64,000 bases of DNA from JAYKJB01 sp035284745 [NCBI: Candidatus Sericytochromatia bacterium]. GTDB taxonomy: Bacteria; Cyanobacteriota; Sericytochromatia; S15B-MN24. This document shows, one piece after another, positions 8,954 to 18,176 of the stretch. The notes under the pieces are model-generated. The model was not told the DNA's origin. It saw only the letters and a program-made list of their open reading frames with translations, and did no database searches. The stretch is from the NCBI GenBank assembly GCA_035284745.1, contig JAYKIL010000014.1, positions 170,511 to 234,510 of the forward strand, read 5' to 3'. Numbering within the stretch: the first letter of the stretch is position 1; every line of letters begins with the position of its first letter. Position numbers and translations under genes: made by a program.

Positions 8954-9934
8954 ATGAGCACTGCGGCCCAAGTGGAATTGCCCGATAACCTGGTTGTTCG
9001 ACGGGATATCAAGTTATTCAGTGGCTCGGCGAGCCCGGCATTAGCGCAGGAGATCGCAGAGTACTTGGGCGTGGAACTCGGCGGAATGAAGATCGCCAAT
9101 TTCTCCGACGGCGAAATTTATGTCCAAATCCAGGAAAGCGTTCGTGGGGACGATGTGTTCATCGTTCAACCGGTTTGCCATCCCGTGAATTACCACTTGA
9201 TGGAGTTACTCATTATGCTGGATGCGTTCAAACGAGCCTCAGCAAGACAAGTGACGGCCGTCGTGCCCTATTATGCCTATGCCCGCCAGGACCGAAAGGC
9301 CCACGGACGTGAGGCCATCAGTGCAAAATTGGTGGCAGACTTGCTCACCACAGCAGGCGCCGACCGTGTGCTCGCAATGGACCTTCACACGCCTCAAATT
9401 CAGGGTTTTTTCGACATCCTAGTCGACCATCTTTTCGCCACCCCTGTACTCGTTGATTACCTGACGAGCAAGAAATTGGTCGACCCTGTGGTTGTATCAC
9501 CAGACGTAGGAGGTGTTGCCCGGGCTCGCGCTTTCGCAAAAAAACTCGACTGTCCCATCGCCATTATTGATAAGCGGCGCATCGCCCACAACCAGGCTGA
9601 AGTGATGCACGTGATCGGTGAAGTCAAAGGCCGGACCGCAATCATGGTGGACGATATGGTCGATACCGCCGGCACCTTGGTTGCCGGCGCCGCCTTGCTC
9701 GCTCGGGAGGGAGCGTCAGCCGTCTACGCAGCATGCACTCACGGAATTCTGTCGGGGCCAGCCATTGAACGGATTCGTTCATCGAACCTGGTTGAACTGA
9801 TTGTGACAAACACCATCGTCCTTGCACCTGAGAAACGGTTGCCCAACATCATTCAGCTAAGTGTTGCTCCCTTGCTCGGCGAAGCGATGATGCGCATACA
9901 CGAGGACACTTCGGTCTCAACGCTTTTCGATTAA
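8954..9934 (+). CDS. prs: Ribose-phosphate pyrophosphokinase
   Basis: PRPP synthetase (EC 2.7.6.1) transfers pyrophosphate from ATP to ribose-5-phosphate. The 326-aa length is standard. The flexible-loop and catalytic motif YYAYARQDRK (near residue 97), NFSDGEIYVQI (near 45) and the PRPP-binding loop VDDMVDTAGTL (near 235) are intact. ATG at 8954 is fixed by AGGAGGAA four bases upstream; in-frame codons further upstream overlap glmU and are unlikely starts. It is 46 nt after glmU and 5 nt before pth. Confidence 0.97.
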   Translation: MSTAAQVELPDNLVVRRDIKLFSGSASPALAQEIAEYLGVELGGMKIANFSDGEIYVQIQESVRGDDVFIVQPVCHPVNYHLMELLIMLDAFKRASARQVTAVVPYYAYARQDRKAHGREAISAKLVADLLTTAGADRVLAMDLHTPQIQGFFDILVDHLFATPVLVDYLTSKKLVDPVVVSPDVGGVARARAFAKKLDCPIAIIDKRRIAHNQAEVMHVIGEVKGRTAIMVDDMVDTAGTLVAGAALLAREGASAVYAACTHGILSGPAIERIRSSNLVELIVTNTIVLAPEKRLPNIIQLSVAPLLGEAMMRIHEDTSVSTLFD

Positions 9935-9939
9935 CGTCC

Positions 9940-10524
9940 ATGAAACTTATCGTTGGGTTGGGAAATCCGGGTTCTCAATATGCCGAGACAAGGCATAACG
10001 TGGGATGGTTAGTGCTTGAAGCCCTCGCAAGTGCCTTGGGCGCGCCGTCCTTCAGAAGCGAAAAAAAATTTCGCGCAGAACTGTCTGAAGCGAAAGTGGG
10101 TGCCGAACGCATTCTGCTGGTGAAACCCCAGACCTTTATGAACCTATCGGGCGAGGCTGTGGGGGCGCTGGTGCACTTTGCGAAACTTGCTCCTCAAGAC
10201 GTCATTGTTTTATACGACGACCTCTCGATCCCACTCGGGTCCGTGCGAATCCGAGCAGACGGATCGGCAGGCGGCCACAACGGTATCAAATCACTGATAA
10301 GCCATCTAAAAACGCAACAATTTCCCCGGGTTCGCATTGGAATCGGGCCCCAACCCGTCGGGATGAAAAGCGAACAGTTCGTCTTGGCACGCTGGACCCC
10401 AACCGAGAGAGCCACGTTACCTTGGGCCGTTGATATGGCGCGTGACGCGAGTTTATCAGTTTTGGAAGCGGGCCTGCCTGCGGCGATGACGCGTTTTAAT
10501 GGGCTAAAACCACCTCAAAACTGA
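9940..10524 (+). CDS. pth: Peptidyl-tRNA hydrolase
   Basis: Pth (EC 3.1.1.29) releases tRNA from prematurely dropped peptidyl-tRNA. The 194-aa protein has the N-terminal VGLGNPGSQYAETRHNVG signature with the catalytic His20-type residue, PQTFMNLSGEAV (Asn), and YDDLSIPLGSVRIRADGSAGGHNGI-type block (split around residue 95). There is no clear Shine-Dalgarno sequence, and the ATG lies 5 nt after the prs stop, so translation is probably coupled to prs. Confidence 0.96.
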   Translation: MKLIVGLGNPGSQYAETRHNVGWLVLEALASALGAPSFRSEKKFRAELSEAKVGAERILLVKPQTFMNLSGEAVGALVHFAKLAPQDVIVLYDDLSIPLGSVRIRADGSAGGHNGIKSLISHLKTQQFPRVRIGIGPQPVGMKSEQFVLARWTPTERATLPWAVDMARDASLSVLEAGLPAAMTRFNGLKPPQN

Positions 10525-10615
10525 GATTTTTTGGCGCAGGGGATCGCGCGAAAGGCCCGGTCGATAGTACAATAACCGGGAACTTTATTGTCCTTTTCCC
10601 TTGGGTGCCAACGCC

Positions 10616-11995
10616 GTGAATCGTCGTCATTTCATACTCTGGCTGGGCTCGATGGGCCTTGCAACGGCCGCAGGAACCGTTTTCGGAAAGCCCACCCACG
10701 TTGAGGCTGCGGCTATCAATTTGCCACGCGCTCCGAAGCGTCCGCGATTGACCTCAACCCCAGCGCCCCCCGCCGCCCCATCCCTGTCACTCATCTACGA
10801 CAGAGATCTCCTGCTGTACGAAGGGCCTCGCGTAGGCACCTTTGGCGAGAACCCCTCGCGGTTGTCAGCCATTGTGGAGCGATTAACAGAACAAGGCCAT
10901 CAAGTGGCGGCGCATCCCATTCAAGAAGCCACCCTACAACAATTGGCGCGGGTTCACGGAACCTCATACATTCAATACATTCGCAAGGCGGATTACCTCC
11001 CCCAGGATGAATTCGCCATCATTCGAAAAGTTGAAAAACGTTTTGTCAACCGTCCCAGCGTAGCATCGCTGGCTGGTAAACTGCCTGTCCGCCCGGCCAT
11101 TAATCCCTCTCCGACGCCTCGGATTGAGGAAGTTATTCGCTACATCAAAGCACCCGCAGATGCCCCCAAAAGCACCAAGGTTCGGCCCTACCGAGCCGCG
11201 GCCCTTGGGGCGGGTGGGGCAGTCAAAGCCGTCGATGAAGTCATGACCGGGCGAGCACAAGCAGCGTTTGCTCTCATTCGCCCCCCGGGGCACCATGCGC
11301 GACGCAGCCGCAATATGGGCTTTTGTGTATTTAATAATGCGGCGGTGGCGGCACGCCACGCGCAAGCGGAGTACCAAGCCCAAAAAGTTCTCATCATCGA
11401 TTGGGATGTGCACCATGGTAACGGTACACAAGAAATATTCTACAAAGACCCATCAGTGCTGTACTTCAGCACTCACCAGGAAAACATATACCCCCGTCGG
11501 ACGGGGAAGGTGAGGGAGACGGGGGTCGGCCCCGGCAAAGGCTACAACATTAATGTGCCTCTCCCTCCTCACACGGGGGATGACGGTTTCGTGAAGGTCT
11601 TTACTGAAATCCTTGTGCCTGTGGCCAGGGCATTTAAGCCGGACCTCATCATTGTCTCGGCAGGGCAGGATGCTCACCAGTCAGATTTCGTAGCCCAAAT
11701 GCGTATGACACATGCGGGATTTGCGAAGCTGACGGGAATTGTAAGGGCCTTGGCCGCTGAACAGTGTGACGGGCGCTTGGTCTTCGTGCTCGAGGGCGGA
11801 TACAACCCCAAAGCCGCTGCTCGCTCTGTAGAGACCATCTGTAGCGCTCTGCGCGATGGCTTTGTAGATATGAGTGCGCTTAATAGCGACGGCAAGACAC
11901 AACTCACCCCCATTCTTCGCTCACGAATTGACCAGGTCCGTTCACTTCACTTGGCCCATTGGCCTGGGTTGGCGCACTCGGGTCCGCGGGCGTGA
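10616..11995 (+). CDS. Histone-deacetylase-fold zinc amidohydrolase with Tat-type signal peptide
   Basis: The 459-aa product starts at GTG with [14 protein letters not shown], a twin-arginine signal (RRHFI) followed by a hydrophobic stretch and a VEA-A cleavage site, so it should be folded, loaded with zinc and exported. The rest is the arginase/deacetylase fold of class II HDAC and acetylpolyamine amidohydrolases: tandem His226-His227 in PPGHH, zinc ligands Asp264 and His266 in DWDVHHGNG, Asp352 in VSAGQDAH (the usual Phe is Gln), and the transition-state Tyr396 in EGGYN. All catalytic residues are present. An insert at about 135-180 is unusual. The substrate outside the cytoplasm is unknown; an acetylated amine, polyamine or glycan is possible. 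The next gene overlaps by GTGA. Confidence 0.85.
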   Translation: MNRRHFILWLGSMGLATAAGTVFGKPTHVEAAAINLPRAPKRPRLTSTPAPPAAPSLSLIYDRDLLLYEGPRVGTFGENPSRLSAIVERLTEQGHQVAAHPIQEATLQQLARVHGTSYIQYIRKADYLPQDEFAIIRKVEKRFVNRPSVASLAGKLPVRPAINPSPTPRIEEVIRYIKAPADAPKSTKVRPYRAAALGAGGAVKAVDEVMTGRAQAAFALIRPPGHHARRSRNMGFCVFNNAAVAARHAQAEYQAQKVLIIDWDVHHGNGTQEIFYKDPSVLYFSTHQENIYPRRTGKVRETGVGPGKGYNINVPLPPHTGDDGFVKVFTEILVPVARAFKPDLIIVSAGQDAHQSDFVAQMRMTHAGFAKLTGIVRALAAEQCDGRLVFVLEGGYNPKAAARSVETICSALRDGFVDMSALNSDGKTQLTPILRSRIDQVRSLHLAHWPGLAHSGPRA

Positions 11996-12987
11996 CACGC
12001 CCTGAACGGGGCAAAACGAAGATTCGTGTGGCTGACCAGGCCAAAGTGCTCGCTGCTTTTGTCAAAGCGTTTGGCCATGTTTTCCGGTCCCACGAAAACC
12101 ATAGACGGAACCTGCACAGCCAATGGCAAACGACTCCCCCCGGCACGTCGCGCCTTTGGGCGCGTCGTGCTCGTCTGCTCATGGAGCCGGACCTGGCTGT
12201 CTTGATGGACGATGTTGAGGCCACCCTCATCGTCCGGGACGCGTCAGCTCCCTTGATACCCGAAAAGACAGATGGATATCGATTTGTCATTCACCGTGGC
12301 CGGATGGCGATGGATGGCCCTGGCATTGCTACCCTGATGAATCGCCACGCATACCCTCTTGGCACGGCCAATCCATTGAAAGACTTGCAGGTGACCCTAC
12401 CCACCGGTTTTGTCAAACTCGATGCAAATTTCCAAGCGGGCCCTCTGCTTAAACTTCCCATCGCCATGACCCTACAGCCTTCGGTCGGTGCCAACGGACG
12501 GATTGCGTTAAAGACAATCGAATTAAAGGCCCAGGGAATACCGATTGATCGCGTGATGAGCATCCTCGGTATCGAATTGGCGCGATTGGTTCCTCTTGGA
12601 GGAAAAATGGAAGTCGAAGGCGATACTATCTTTATCAATCCCGTGGGCATGTTTCCCGCTCCCATCACAGAAGGCCGGTTGAAGGCCGTCCAAGTCCAAG
12701 GAGACCATATGGTGATGGAATATGACGACGCATCAGCCACACACGCCCCCCCGTTGCCATCTCCGGACGCGTCCGCCTATATTGCGCTGGTGGGGCACGA
12801 CCTGCTGGTGGGGAAGATAACCATGCAGGATGTGTGCCTTCAGATGATTCCACAGGACCCGGATGCGCACTGGATCGAGTTTGCGCTGCCGTTTTACCGC
12901 GACCAACTTGCCGCGGGGCAAAGCAGCCTGCATTTTGGTGACGAGCTGCTGTATCGCATTCCAGCCCTTGACCACAGCAAAAACTAG
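11992..12987 (+). CDS. Unknown beta-rich protein, DUF2993/LmeA-like in pattern
   Basis: A 331-aa protein. The GTG at 11992 overlaps the TGA of the deacetylase-like gene in a GTGA junction, indicating translational coupling. No signal peptide is evident after this start. From about residue 95 the sequence alternates hydrophobic and polar positions, with blocks such as [13 protein letters not shown], then [16 protein letters not shown], and [12 protein letters not shown] near 235, which resemble the gain/loss pattern of DUF2993-like lipid-binding domains common in Cyanobacteria and Actinobacteria. This resemblance is tentative. Its coupling to an exported zinc amidohydrolase suggests a joint role. 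Its stop codon shares a CTAG palindrome with the stop of the converging gene. Confidence 0.6.
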   Translation: MTRPERGKTKIRVADQAKVLAAFVKAFGHVFRSHENHRRNLHSQWQTTPPGTSRLWARRARLLMEPDLAVLMDDVEATLIVRDASAPLIPEKTDGYRFVIHRGRMAMDGPGIATLMNRHAYPLGTANPLKDLQVTLPTGFVKLDANFQAGPLLKLPIAMTLQPSVGANGRIALKTIELKAQGIPIDRVMSILGIELARLVPLGGKMEVEGDTIFINPVGMFPAPITEGRLKAVQVQGDHMVMEYDDASATHAPPLPSPDASAYIALVGHDLLVGKITMQDVCLQMIPQDPDAHWIEFALPFYRDQLAAGQSSLHFGDELLYRIPALDHSKN

Positions 12988-13466
12988 AGTCTGCCCCCGT
13001 CAATCAAGTCTTGCGAGTGCTCGTTTTTCGACTCAAAATTCACCCCGTCACGCCTTCTCTTTTTCATCCGACGCGCTCCTGACGGGGCACCCAACATACT
13101 CCAGGCCCAGTTTGTTAAAAAGGGAATCCGTGTGTAATTCCCCTGATAGGCCTCAAACGCGCCATAAAAAAGCAGGGCCGCGGCGAGCAAAAACAGCAAA
13201 AGGATCAATAATCCGACGAAGAAATTACTCCAAAACGCCCCACTCGGAAGCAAAGTGAAAACAGATGACAGGACGTTCCCAAGAATCAGCCCCAGAACAG
13301 TCAGGGCCATGACCCCGGTCGATTGAACCGCATGAAAACGAACCAGGCGAATGTCACGATGTCGCCGACTCAATAGAAGAAGCGCCGCGACGGGAGGAAC
13401 GTAGCATAAGGCCGCTATAAGGCGAATGCCCTCAGAGCGAGGCTTGCGATCAAATCCATCTTCCAC
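12984..13466 (-). CDS. Membrane protein resembling DUF4870/Tic20-type small membrane proteins
   Basis: A 160-aa protein starting at GTG. Hydrophobic segments lie at about residues 15-33, 50-75 and 80-105. The pattern of a short basic stretch with RLVRFHAVQST between the first and second segments is typical of DUF4870 proteins (variants of R-x-H-A-x-Q). The C-terminus is highly basic (RRMKKRRR). Function in this family is not established. It converges on the preceding gene, sharing the four bases CTAG as stop codons on both strands, and diverges from the recombinase gene. Confidence 0.7.
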   Translation of the reverse strand: MEDGFDRKPRSEGIRLIAALCYVPPVAALLLLSRRHRDIRLVRFHAVQSTGVMALTVLGLILGNVLSSVFTLLPSGAFWSNFFVGLLILLLFLLAAALLFYGAFEAYQGNYTRIPFLTNWAWSMLGAPSGARRMKKRRRDGVNFESKNEHSQDLIDGGRL

Positions 13467-13668
13467 CTTCAGTGCCCCCCAAATACCCTTCCAGTGTAAC
13501 CCGGGGCCTACTTCGCGTCACCGCGACAGGAGATTAAACCAGAATTAAACAAGGTTTATTCTAAGCTCCATCCAGGGAGGGCAAGTGGTCAGACCCAACA
13601 CAGGATAACGACCGTGGTAAGCAGGCGGCGATCTGATGCCTGTTCAAGATCACAAGGAGAAAGCTTCC

Positions 13669-14454
13669 ATGTCGAGCGCCGTAGGGTACCTCTGGCTGTC
13701 CCCTGAACAAAAAGAAGATGCGGCCATCGTAAAGGCTGATACAGAAGCGCTGGAAAATTTTTGTCGCGCCAATAATCTCCGCTTGCAGGAGATCAGTGTC
13801 GAGAGCGGGACTGTCGGTGCAGCCCTTGAGCGCCCCATCCTCTCTTCCCTTCTCCAACGACCTGAGGTGACCTTGCTGATCCCCTCTTTGGCGGCGTTAG
13901 GTCGTCGCTTTCACGATGTAGCCACGGTTCTATCAGAAATCAACTTCCTGGGCCATCAACTCATCGCTGTGGCGGAGGACATCGATACGAACAGGCCGGA
14001 AGGGCAACAACTGCTTAAAGTTTTTGTGTCCATTCCCCAGGTGGCGAGGCTCATGCGAAGCCCCGCAGTCGAGCAACCGCGGGTCTTTGTAAGAAATAAG
14101 GAAGTTCTGCACAATGGAGGGACGTGTCCCTATGGATACACGCTGGATGAGGCCAGCAATCAATTCAAGGTACTGCCTCTTGAGGCCAACGTCGTGCGCA
14201 GAATTTTCAGGGAACGAATTGCGGGTCGAAGCCTGCGTCAGATCGCCAACGACCTCGGGCGAGATGACATCGCCACCAAACGAGGGGGGCGATGGCAGGC
14301 AAACACAGTCAAAACGATTCTGGAAAACCTATTCTACACCGGCGCTTATCAATGCCAGAATCGCATTTACCACAACGATCACGAAGCCATTATCAACGAG
14401 GAATTGTTTCGCCAAGTCAATTCTAATCTAGATGTGGTTCAGGTCGTTTCCTAG
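13669..14454 (+). CDS. Serine-recombinase-family protein with a degraded catalytic domain
   Basis: A 261-aa protein. ATG 13669 has AAGGAG 9 nt upstream and is preferred over ATG 13636. Residues about 5-125 match the resolvase N-terminal fold: GYLWLSPEQ aligns with the YxRVSTxxQ motif (Ser kept, Arg replaced by Trp), and SLAALGRRFHD aligns with the LDRLGR motif, where Asp-Arg are replaced by Ala-Ala. Residues about 140-235 match the Recombinase domain (NGGTCPYGY, then GRSLRQIANDLG, and a RGGRWQANTVKTILEN block). It lacks the long zinc-ribbon and coiled-coil tail of large serine integrases. No att-like repeats were found nearby. It may be a DNA-binding protein derived from a recombinase rather than an active enzyme. 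Confidence 0.8.
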   Translation: MSSAVGYLWLSPEQKEDAAIVKADTEALENFCRANNLRLQEISVESGTVGAALERPILSSLLQRPEVTLLIPSLAALGRRFHDVATVLSEINFLGHQLIAVAEDIDTNRPEGQQLLKVFVSIPQVARLMRSPAVEQPRVFVRNKEVLHNGGTCPYGYTLDEASNQFKVLPLEANVVRRIFRERIAGRSLRQIANDLGRDDIATKRGGRWQANTVKTILENLFYTGAYQCQNRIYHNDHEAIINEELFRQVNSNLDVVQVVS

Positions 14455-14487
14455 TCGACCCAAAACGAACCCAGTTGCTCAACACAA

Positions 14488-14518
14488 CAACGGACCTCGC
14501 AACCCGCGAGGTCCGTTG
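14488..14518 (-). terminator. Hairpin terminator between converging genes
   Basis: CAACGGACCTCGC and GCGAGGTCCGTTG form a perfect 13-bp stem with a 5-nt loop. Reading the minus strand, a T-rich TTGTTGTGTTG follows, so it most likely ends transcription of the M14 gene; it could also work weakly for the recombinase gene. Confidence 0.7.
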
Positions 14519-14541
14519 AGCCACTTAATACGGCTTCAGCG

Positions 14542-16059
14542 TTATCGGCTGAACACCGCCTTGATTGGTCCCCACGTGCCTTTTGAATCTTTCGCGTGAA
14601 GCAATATCAGGCCGTTCGCACTCTTCAGGGTGGCGGGAAGCACGCCCCGCCCCTCTGACAGAGCGACTTTCAGGCCCGTCCCATCAGGCCCTGCCTGTCC
14701 GGCGAAGGCCTCAACCTCAACTGCGCCGCGCGACGCGAGAACCTCGATGGCATCTTTCTTGCGCGCCACGGTGGTTAACTCGGGCCCAAAAATATGCGCA
14801 GGATTGTCAGCCAATTGAAGCAACAGGCGGGCCCCCGGCTCGTTCTGCTTCCAGAAACTTGCCAGCTTCGCGTAGGGAGGGTCAAACCCATCGCCCCAAC
14901 TCCCAATCTCTGTCGTGTAGGACAAAATTCCGTGTTCACCGAAAGCCCAATCCGTCGTGTCACCCGAGGTTGGATACAGCTTCACGCTTTGCTGAGGCTT
15001 GTAACCCGACAGTTGCCCCAATTTCTGACCGATCGGCGCCAAGCGATTGTCGGGCGGCGGCGCATTGGTATGCCCCCAAGGCCACAAAATCAAATTGCTG
15101 AAGCTGTGGTAGGTCATCAAAAAGGTCCATTTGCGGGATTCCACAAGCCGCTTTATCGCTTGGGTCTCGGGTTCAGAAAAAGGCCCGGGGCCACGGAAAG
15201 TAGGTGCCGTGGCCGAAGGGCTTGCACCCGGCAGGCCCCACTTGAAGCCGTAGTTTCGATTGAGGTCAACACCGGGGCCGTTTGGTCCCTTCGCGTAATT
15301 CGCGCCACCGCCCGCGGAGTTATCGGTATTCTTTCTCCAATCGACACCTTTTGCGGCCAAACGATGACCGTCTGGGTTAACCATCGGGATCAGCCAAATA
15401 TCACGGTTTTCCACAAAATGAGCAAGGTCTGGGTCTGAGTCAGACCCTTCAAGCAACATCTCTGCTATTTTCAGAACGATTTCAGGAGTGACAATTTCAC
15501 GGGCATGATGATTACCACACAAGAGCACAGCAGGTTTCCCGGTGCGATCGCCCTTGCCTATCTGCAGAGCCAAGACATCACGATCCGACTTGCCCTGGGT
15601 CTTCTCCCAACCGTCGCCGATATCCACCAAACGCGCCTTATCGGAATGTTTCGCGGCCATCCCGGCCAGAATTTCCTTGATTTCATCGTAAGTATGGTAA
15701 CCAGGCCCAAAATTATTGAAGGTCCCGGGAGATTGAACCATCCGCAATTGAGCACCCAATCGTTGCAATGCGGGCAAAGATTCAGCCCCGACTTGACCGA
15801 ATGCGCGTTTTTCCTTCTGGTCTACGTACCAAATTTCCAAACCCGCATCGACCATACGGGAAAGTTCCGCGGGTGCCGAATATTTGACACCCACCACCGC
15901 CGGCCGATTGCCCGAAAAAGAGGCAGCAGTCACTGGCCCTAAGTCGCGGGGGCCGGAAGCCATCAGCGGTGCTCTGGAGACTGAACAACCGGCAACGACT
16001 GCAGAAGCGAGAAGCAGGGCAGAAAACCAAGCGGTTGACGAACGCATCATCTTCTTCAA
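14542..16059 (-). CDS. M14-family zinc carboxypeptidase lipoprotein
   Basis: A 505-aa secreted lipoprotein. The TTG at 16059 has GGAGGT 6 nt upstream and gives MKKMMRSS plus a hydrophobic stretch and lipobox VAGC with lipidated Cys25. The M14 domain has zinc ligands in GNHHAREIVTPE (HxxE) and TYHSFSNL (His), the substrate-binding VDLNRNY, and the catalytic Glu in YTTEIGSWGD, so it resembles carboxypeptidase T/A-type enzymes and should be active. The C-terminal 90 residues may be a small beta domain. Likely role: trimming peptides or peptidoglycan stems at the cell surface. Promoter-like TATAAT and an inverted repeat are found upstream. Confidence 0.92.
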   Translation of the reverse strand: MKKMMRSSTAWFSALLLASAVVAGCSVSRAPLMASGPRDLGPVTAASFSGNRPAVVGVKYSAPAELSRMVDAGLEIWYVDQKEKRAFGQVGAESLPALQRLGAQLRMVQSPGTFNNFGPGYHTYDEIKEILAGMAAKHSDKARLVDIGDGWEKTQGKSDRDVLALQIGKGDRTGKPAVLLCGNHHAREIVTPEIVLKIAEMLLEGSDSDPDLAHFVENRDIWLIPMVNPDGHRLAAKGVDWRKNTDNSAGGGANYAKGPNGPGVDLNRNYGFKWGLPGASPSATAPTFRGPGPFSEPETQAIKRLVESRKWTFLMTYHSFSNLILWPWGHTNAPPPDNRLAPIGQKLGQLSGYKPQQSVKLYPTSGDTTDWAFGEHGILSYTTEIGSWGDGFDPPYAKLASFWKQNEPGARLLLQLADNPAHIFGPELTTVARKKDAIEVLASRGAVEVEAFAGQAGPDGTGLKVALSEGRGVLPATLKSANGLILLHAKDSKGTWGPIKAVFSR

Positions 16060-16139
16060 AACAAGACCTCCAGCAAGCCTCATCATCGAGGGCGGCATAT
16101 CGTAATGTAGCGTCAGACGGCTTGCGCAGTGAGCCACCG

Positions 16140-16173
16140 CCTGAACCTATACTTCAGGTTATCTTAAATTATA
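16140..16173 (-). promoter_or_regulatory. M14 gene promoter -10 and adjacent inverted repeat
   Basis: On the minus strand TATAAT (16168-16173) is a perfect -10, with a weak ATTGTT -35 at 17 bp. Directly at the predicted start lies CCTGAA-7 nt-TTCAGG (16140-16158), which could be an operator or a 5' hairpin. Confidence 0.45.
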
Positions 16174-16326
16174 TTTAACGTCAAGACGCGAACAATACAG
16201 ATCGGGGCCCGAATTGCCGAAGAGAGCAAAAGAAACCACTTGAGTGACCGTCCGCAAAAACACCGGCGGACCGTTCTCCGTTCAGACTCCCCGATGTTCG
16301 CTTCAGTGGAGGATTCTTTTTCTCCA

Positions 16327-18165
16327 ATGCGCACAGCCTGGTCTCCTTTCTTTCACTTCCAAGTTTCTCTGCTTTTCGCATTCGCGTCTGGCTGCGCCCC
16401 CGTGGATGCGCCACCCGTTGGGTTAGCCCCTGAAATCAAAAACGTGAACCTGGCATCAAAAAAATCTGATGATGTCAAGAAAGTGAACAGCCCCATCGCT
16501 GAAAACAACGGCAGCCTGCGAGGCAGTGTTCGTGTCCCTATCGCGGGTGCGATATTTCAGTACACGGACCAAGTGAAACAAAATCCCCTGTCAGGAATGC
16601 TGGAACTTCGCAATAGCGGCGACAACGCCTTGTCCAGCAGCTTACTGGCCGGAACCACCCCCATGGGAGGGGCAAGAGTCGTGGCCTTTAACAGCGAAGG
16701 TCAAGCCATTTCCAAGCCGGTCTTCACTGACGAGCGGGGTCAATTTGAAATCACCTCATTAAGATCCTCGGGACCGCTCATTTTCGTTCGCGCCAGCATC
16801 CAACGCGAGCAGCAAAATTTCGTTTTGGTCACTGCCGCTCCCGCGCCCCGAGAAGCGCGCGCTGTTGACATACTCATCTCACCCTCATCAACCCTGATCG
16901 CGAAAAAAACGGTGGTGGCCATCAACAACCGGCTCATTAACCCCATCGTGATACGGCCCTCTTTTTTAGCCCGTGTCGCAAACCTGTTCAGCTTAGTCTT
17001 GAGTGATCGGGGCTTGGTCGCGGCGTGCATTCTTGACGACTTGACGGCCTCCAGATTGTTCGACGAGGTCGTAAAGTCCCTCCCAACCAATTTGCTGGAC
17101 GACCTGCAACGCGAAGCCAGGGCCAACGACGGTGAAAGTCTCCTCGATCCCACGCCGCCAAACCCTCAGCCAGGCATCCCGAGCCCGCTTCCCTCCGTCT
17201 CTCCATCACCATTCTTTCCAAGTGCTCCGCCTTCTTCGGGACCTGGCTCGGGTGACTCCGAGAACACTGATTCAACGCTCAACCCTGATGCAAGTGAGAG
17301 CACCTCAATCCCCGGGGATCCCCGCGGAACCCTGAAAACGATTGCCCAGATCAAACCTTCTCAATCGCGAGTGGAGGTCAAAGCAGGGAGTGCAGAGATT
17401 TTCGTTCCAGCAGGCTCAAATCTCTTCACCGTGCAATTAGGAGAGTTGGACCGTGAAGTCATCCCTCAAACAACCGACAGAGCCATTCGAGCCACGTGCT
17501 TCAATGAGGGCCGCCAATTTGATTTTGATGGGCGAGAAATTTTTTGGGCCGACGGGGCGGTGCCACTTTTCGACATTGGCCAGTTGGCCTTTGTCGATAT
17601 GGCAGTGAAAGACGGATTCGCCTATCTTACGAGCGTTGAAGATAACAATATCTACCGGGTCGACCTTAAAGACGGTTTCTCGGAAGTATTCGTCGGAGCC
17701 CCCTTGGCGGCCGGGGGATTTCAGGATGGTAGCGCGACGGGCGCGGAGTTTTTCAAACCCATGGGTATCGTGGCCGCATCAGATGCACTGTATGTGGCAG
17801 ATGCGGGGAACCATCGCATTCGCCGGGTGAGCTACGAGGGGGAGGTCACCACCTTTGCAGGGGGGCGTCCCGGAACCAGCGATGGAAGAGGCATCAAAGC
17901 CAGTTTTCAAAATCCGATGGATCTCACGCTCGACGCGCAAGGCCTCCTGTACGTGGCCGATCACGACAATCATCGCATCCGCCGCATCACCCCAGAGGGG
18001 CTTGTTACAACCATCAGTAACACCGAACGCGGAAATACGGATGGAACCGGCAAGGCAGCCACACTAGAATTTCCCGCTTCCCTCGGACACGGTGTGCTGG
18101 ACGATACCAACATACTGGTCATTCTCCAGTCCAATGGAGCGCTGCGAGTGCTGTCAAACTGGTAA
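16327..18165 (+). CDS. NHL-repeat lipoprotein with Pro/Ser-rich linker
   Basis: Starting at ATG 16327, a hydrophobic segment is followed by lipobox FASGC with lipidated Cys. About 612 aa. Residues about 75-170 look like a carboxypeptidase-regulatory-like beta domain (GGARVVAFNSEGQ, then TDERGQFEI). A Pro/Ser/Gly-rich low-complexity linker follows at about 270-320. The C-terminal 190 residues contain at least two full NHL repeats with ALYVADAGNHRIRRV and LLYVADHDNHRIRRI plus one degenerate unit, predicting a beta-propeller surface for protein or glycan binding. GGAGGA lies 12 nt before the ATG; ATG 16294 is an alternative. No enzyme motif was seen. It diverges from the M14 lipoprotein gene. 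Confidence 0.8.
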   Translation: MRTAWSPFFHFQVSLLFAFASGCAPVDAPPVGLAPEIKNVNLASKKSDDVKKVNSPIAENNGSLRGSVRVPIAGAIFQYTDQVKQNPLSGMLELRNSGDNALSSSLLAGTTPMGGARVVAFNSEGQAISKPVFTDERGQFEITSLRSSGPLIFVRASIQREQQNFVLVTAAPAPREARAVDILISPSSTLIAKKTVVAINNRLINPIVIRPSFLARVANLFSLVLSDRGLVAACILDDLTASRLFDEVVKSLPTNLLDDLQREARANDGESLLDPTPPNPQPGIPSPLPSVSPSPFFPSAPPSSGPGSGDSENTDSTLNPDASESTSIPGDPRGTLKTIAQIKPSQSRVEVKAGSAEIFVPAGSNLFTVQLGELDREVIPQTTDRAIRATCFNEGRQFDFDGREIFWADGAVPLFDIGQLAFVDMAVKDGFAYLTSVEDNNIYRVDLKDGFSEVFVGAPLAAGGFQDGSATGAEFFKPMGIVAASDALYVADAGNHRIRRVSYEGEVTTFAGGRPGTSDGRGIKASFQNPMDLTLDAQGLLYVADHDNHRIRRITPEGLVTTISNTERGNTDGTGKAATLEFPASLGHGVLDDTNILVILQSNGALRVLSNW

Positions 18166-18176
18166 GGAAATTGTTG

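Noticed and set aside
14794-15438. 214-aa plus-strand frame opposite the M14 gene
   Set aside because: Antisense to a well-supported carboxypeptidase with intact catalytic motifs.
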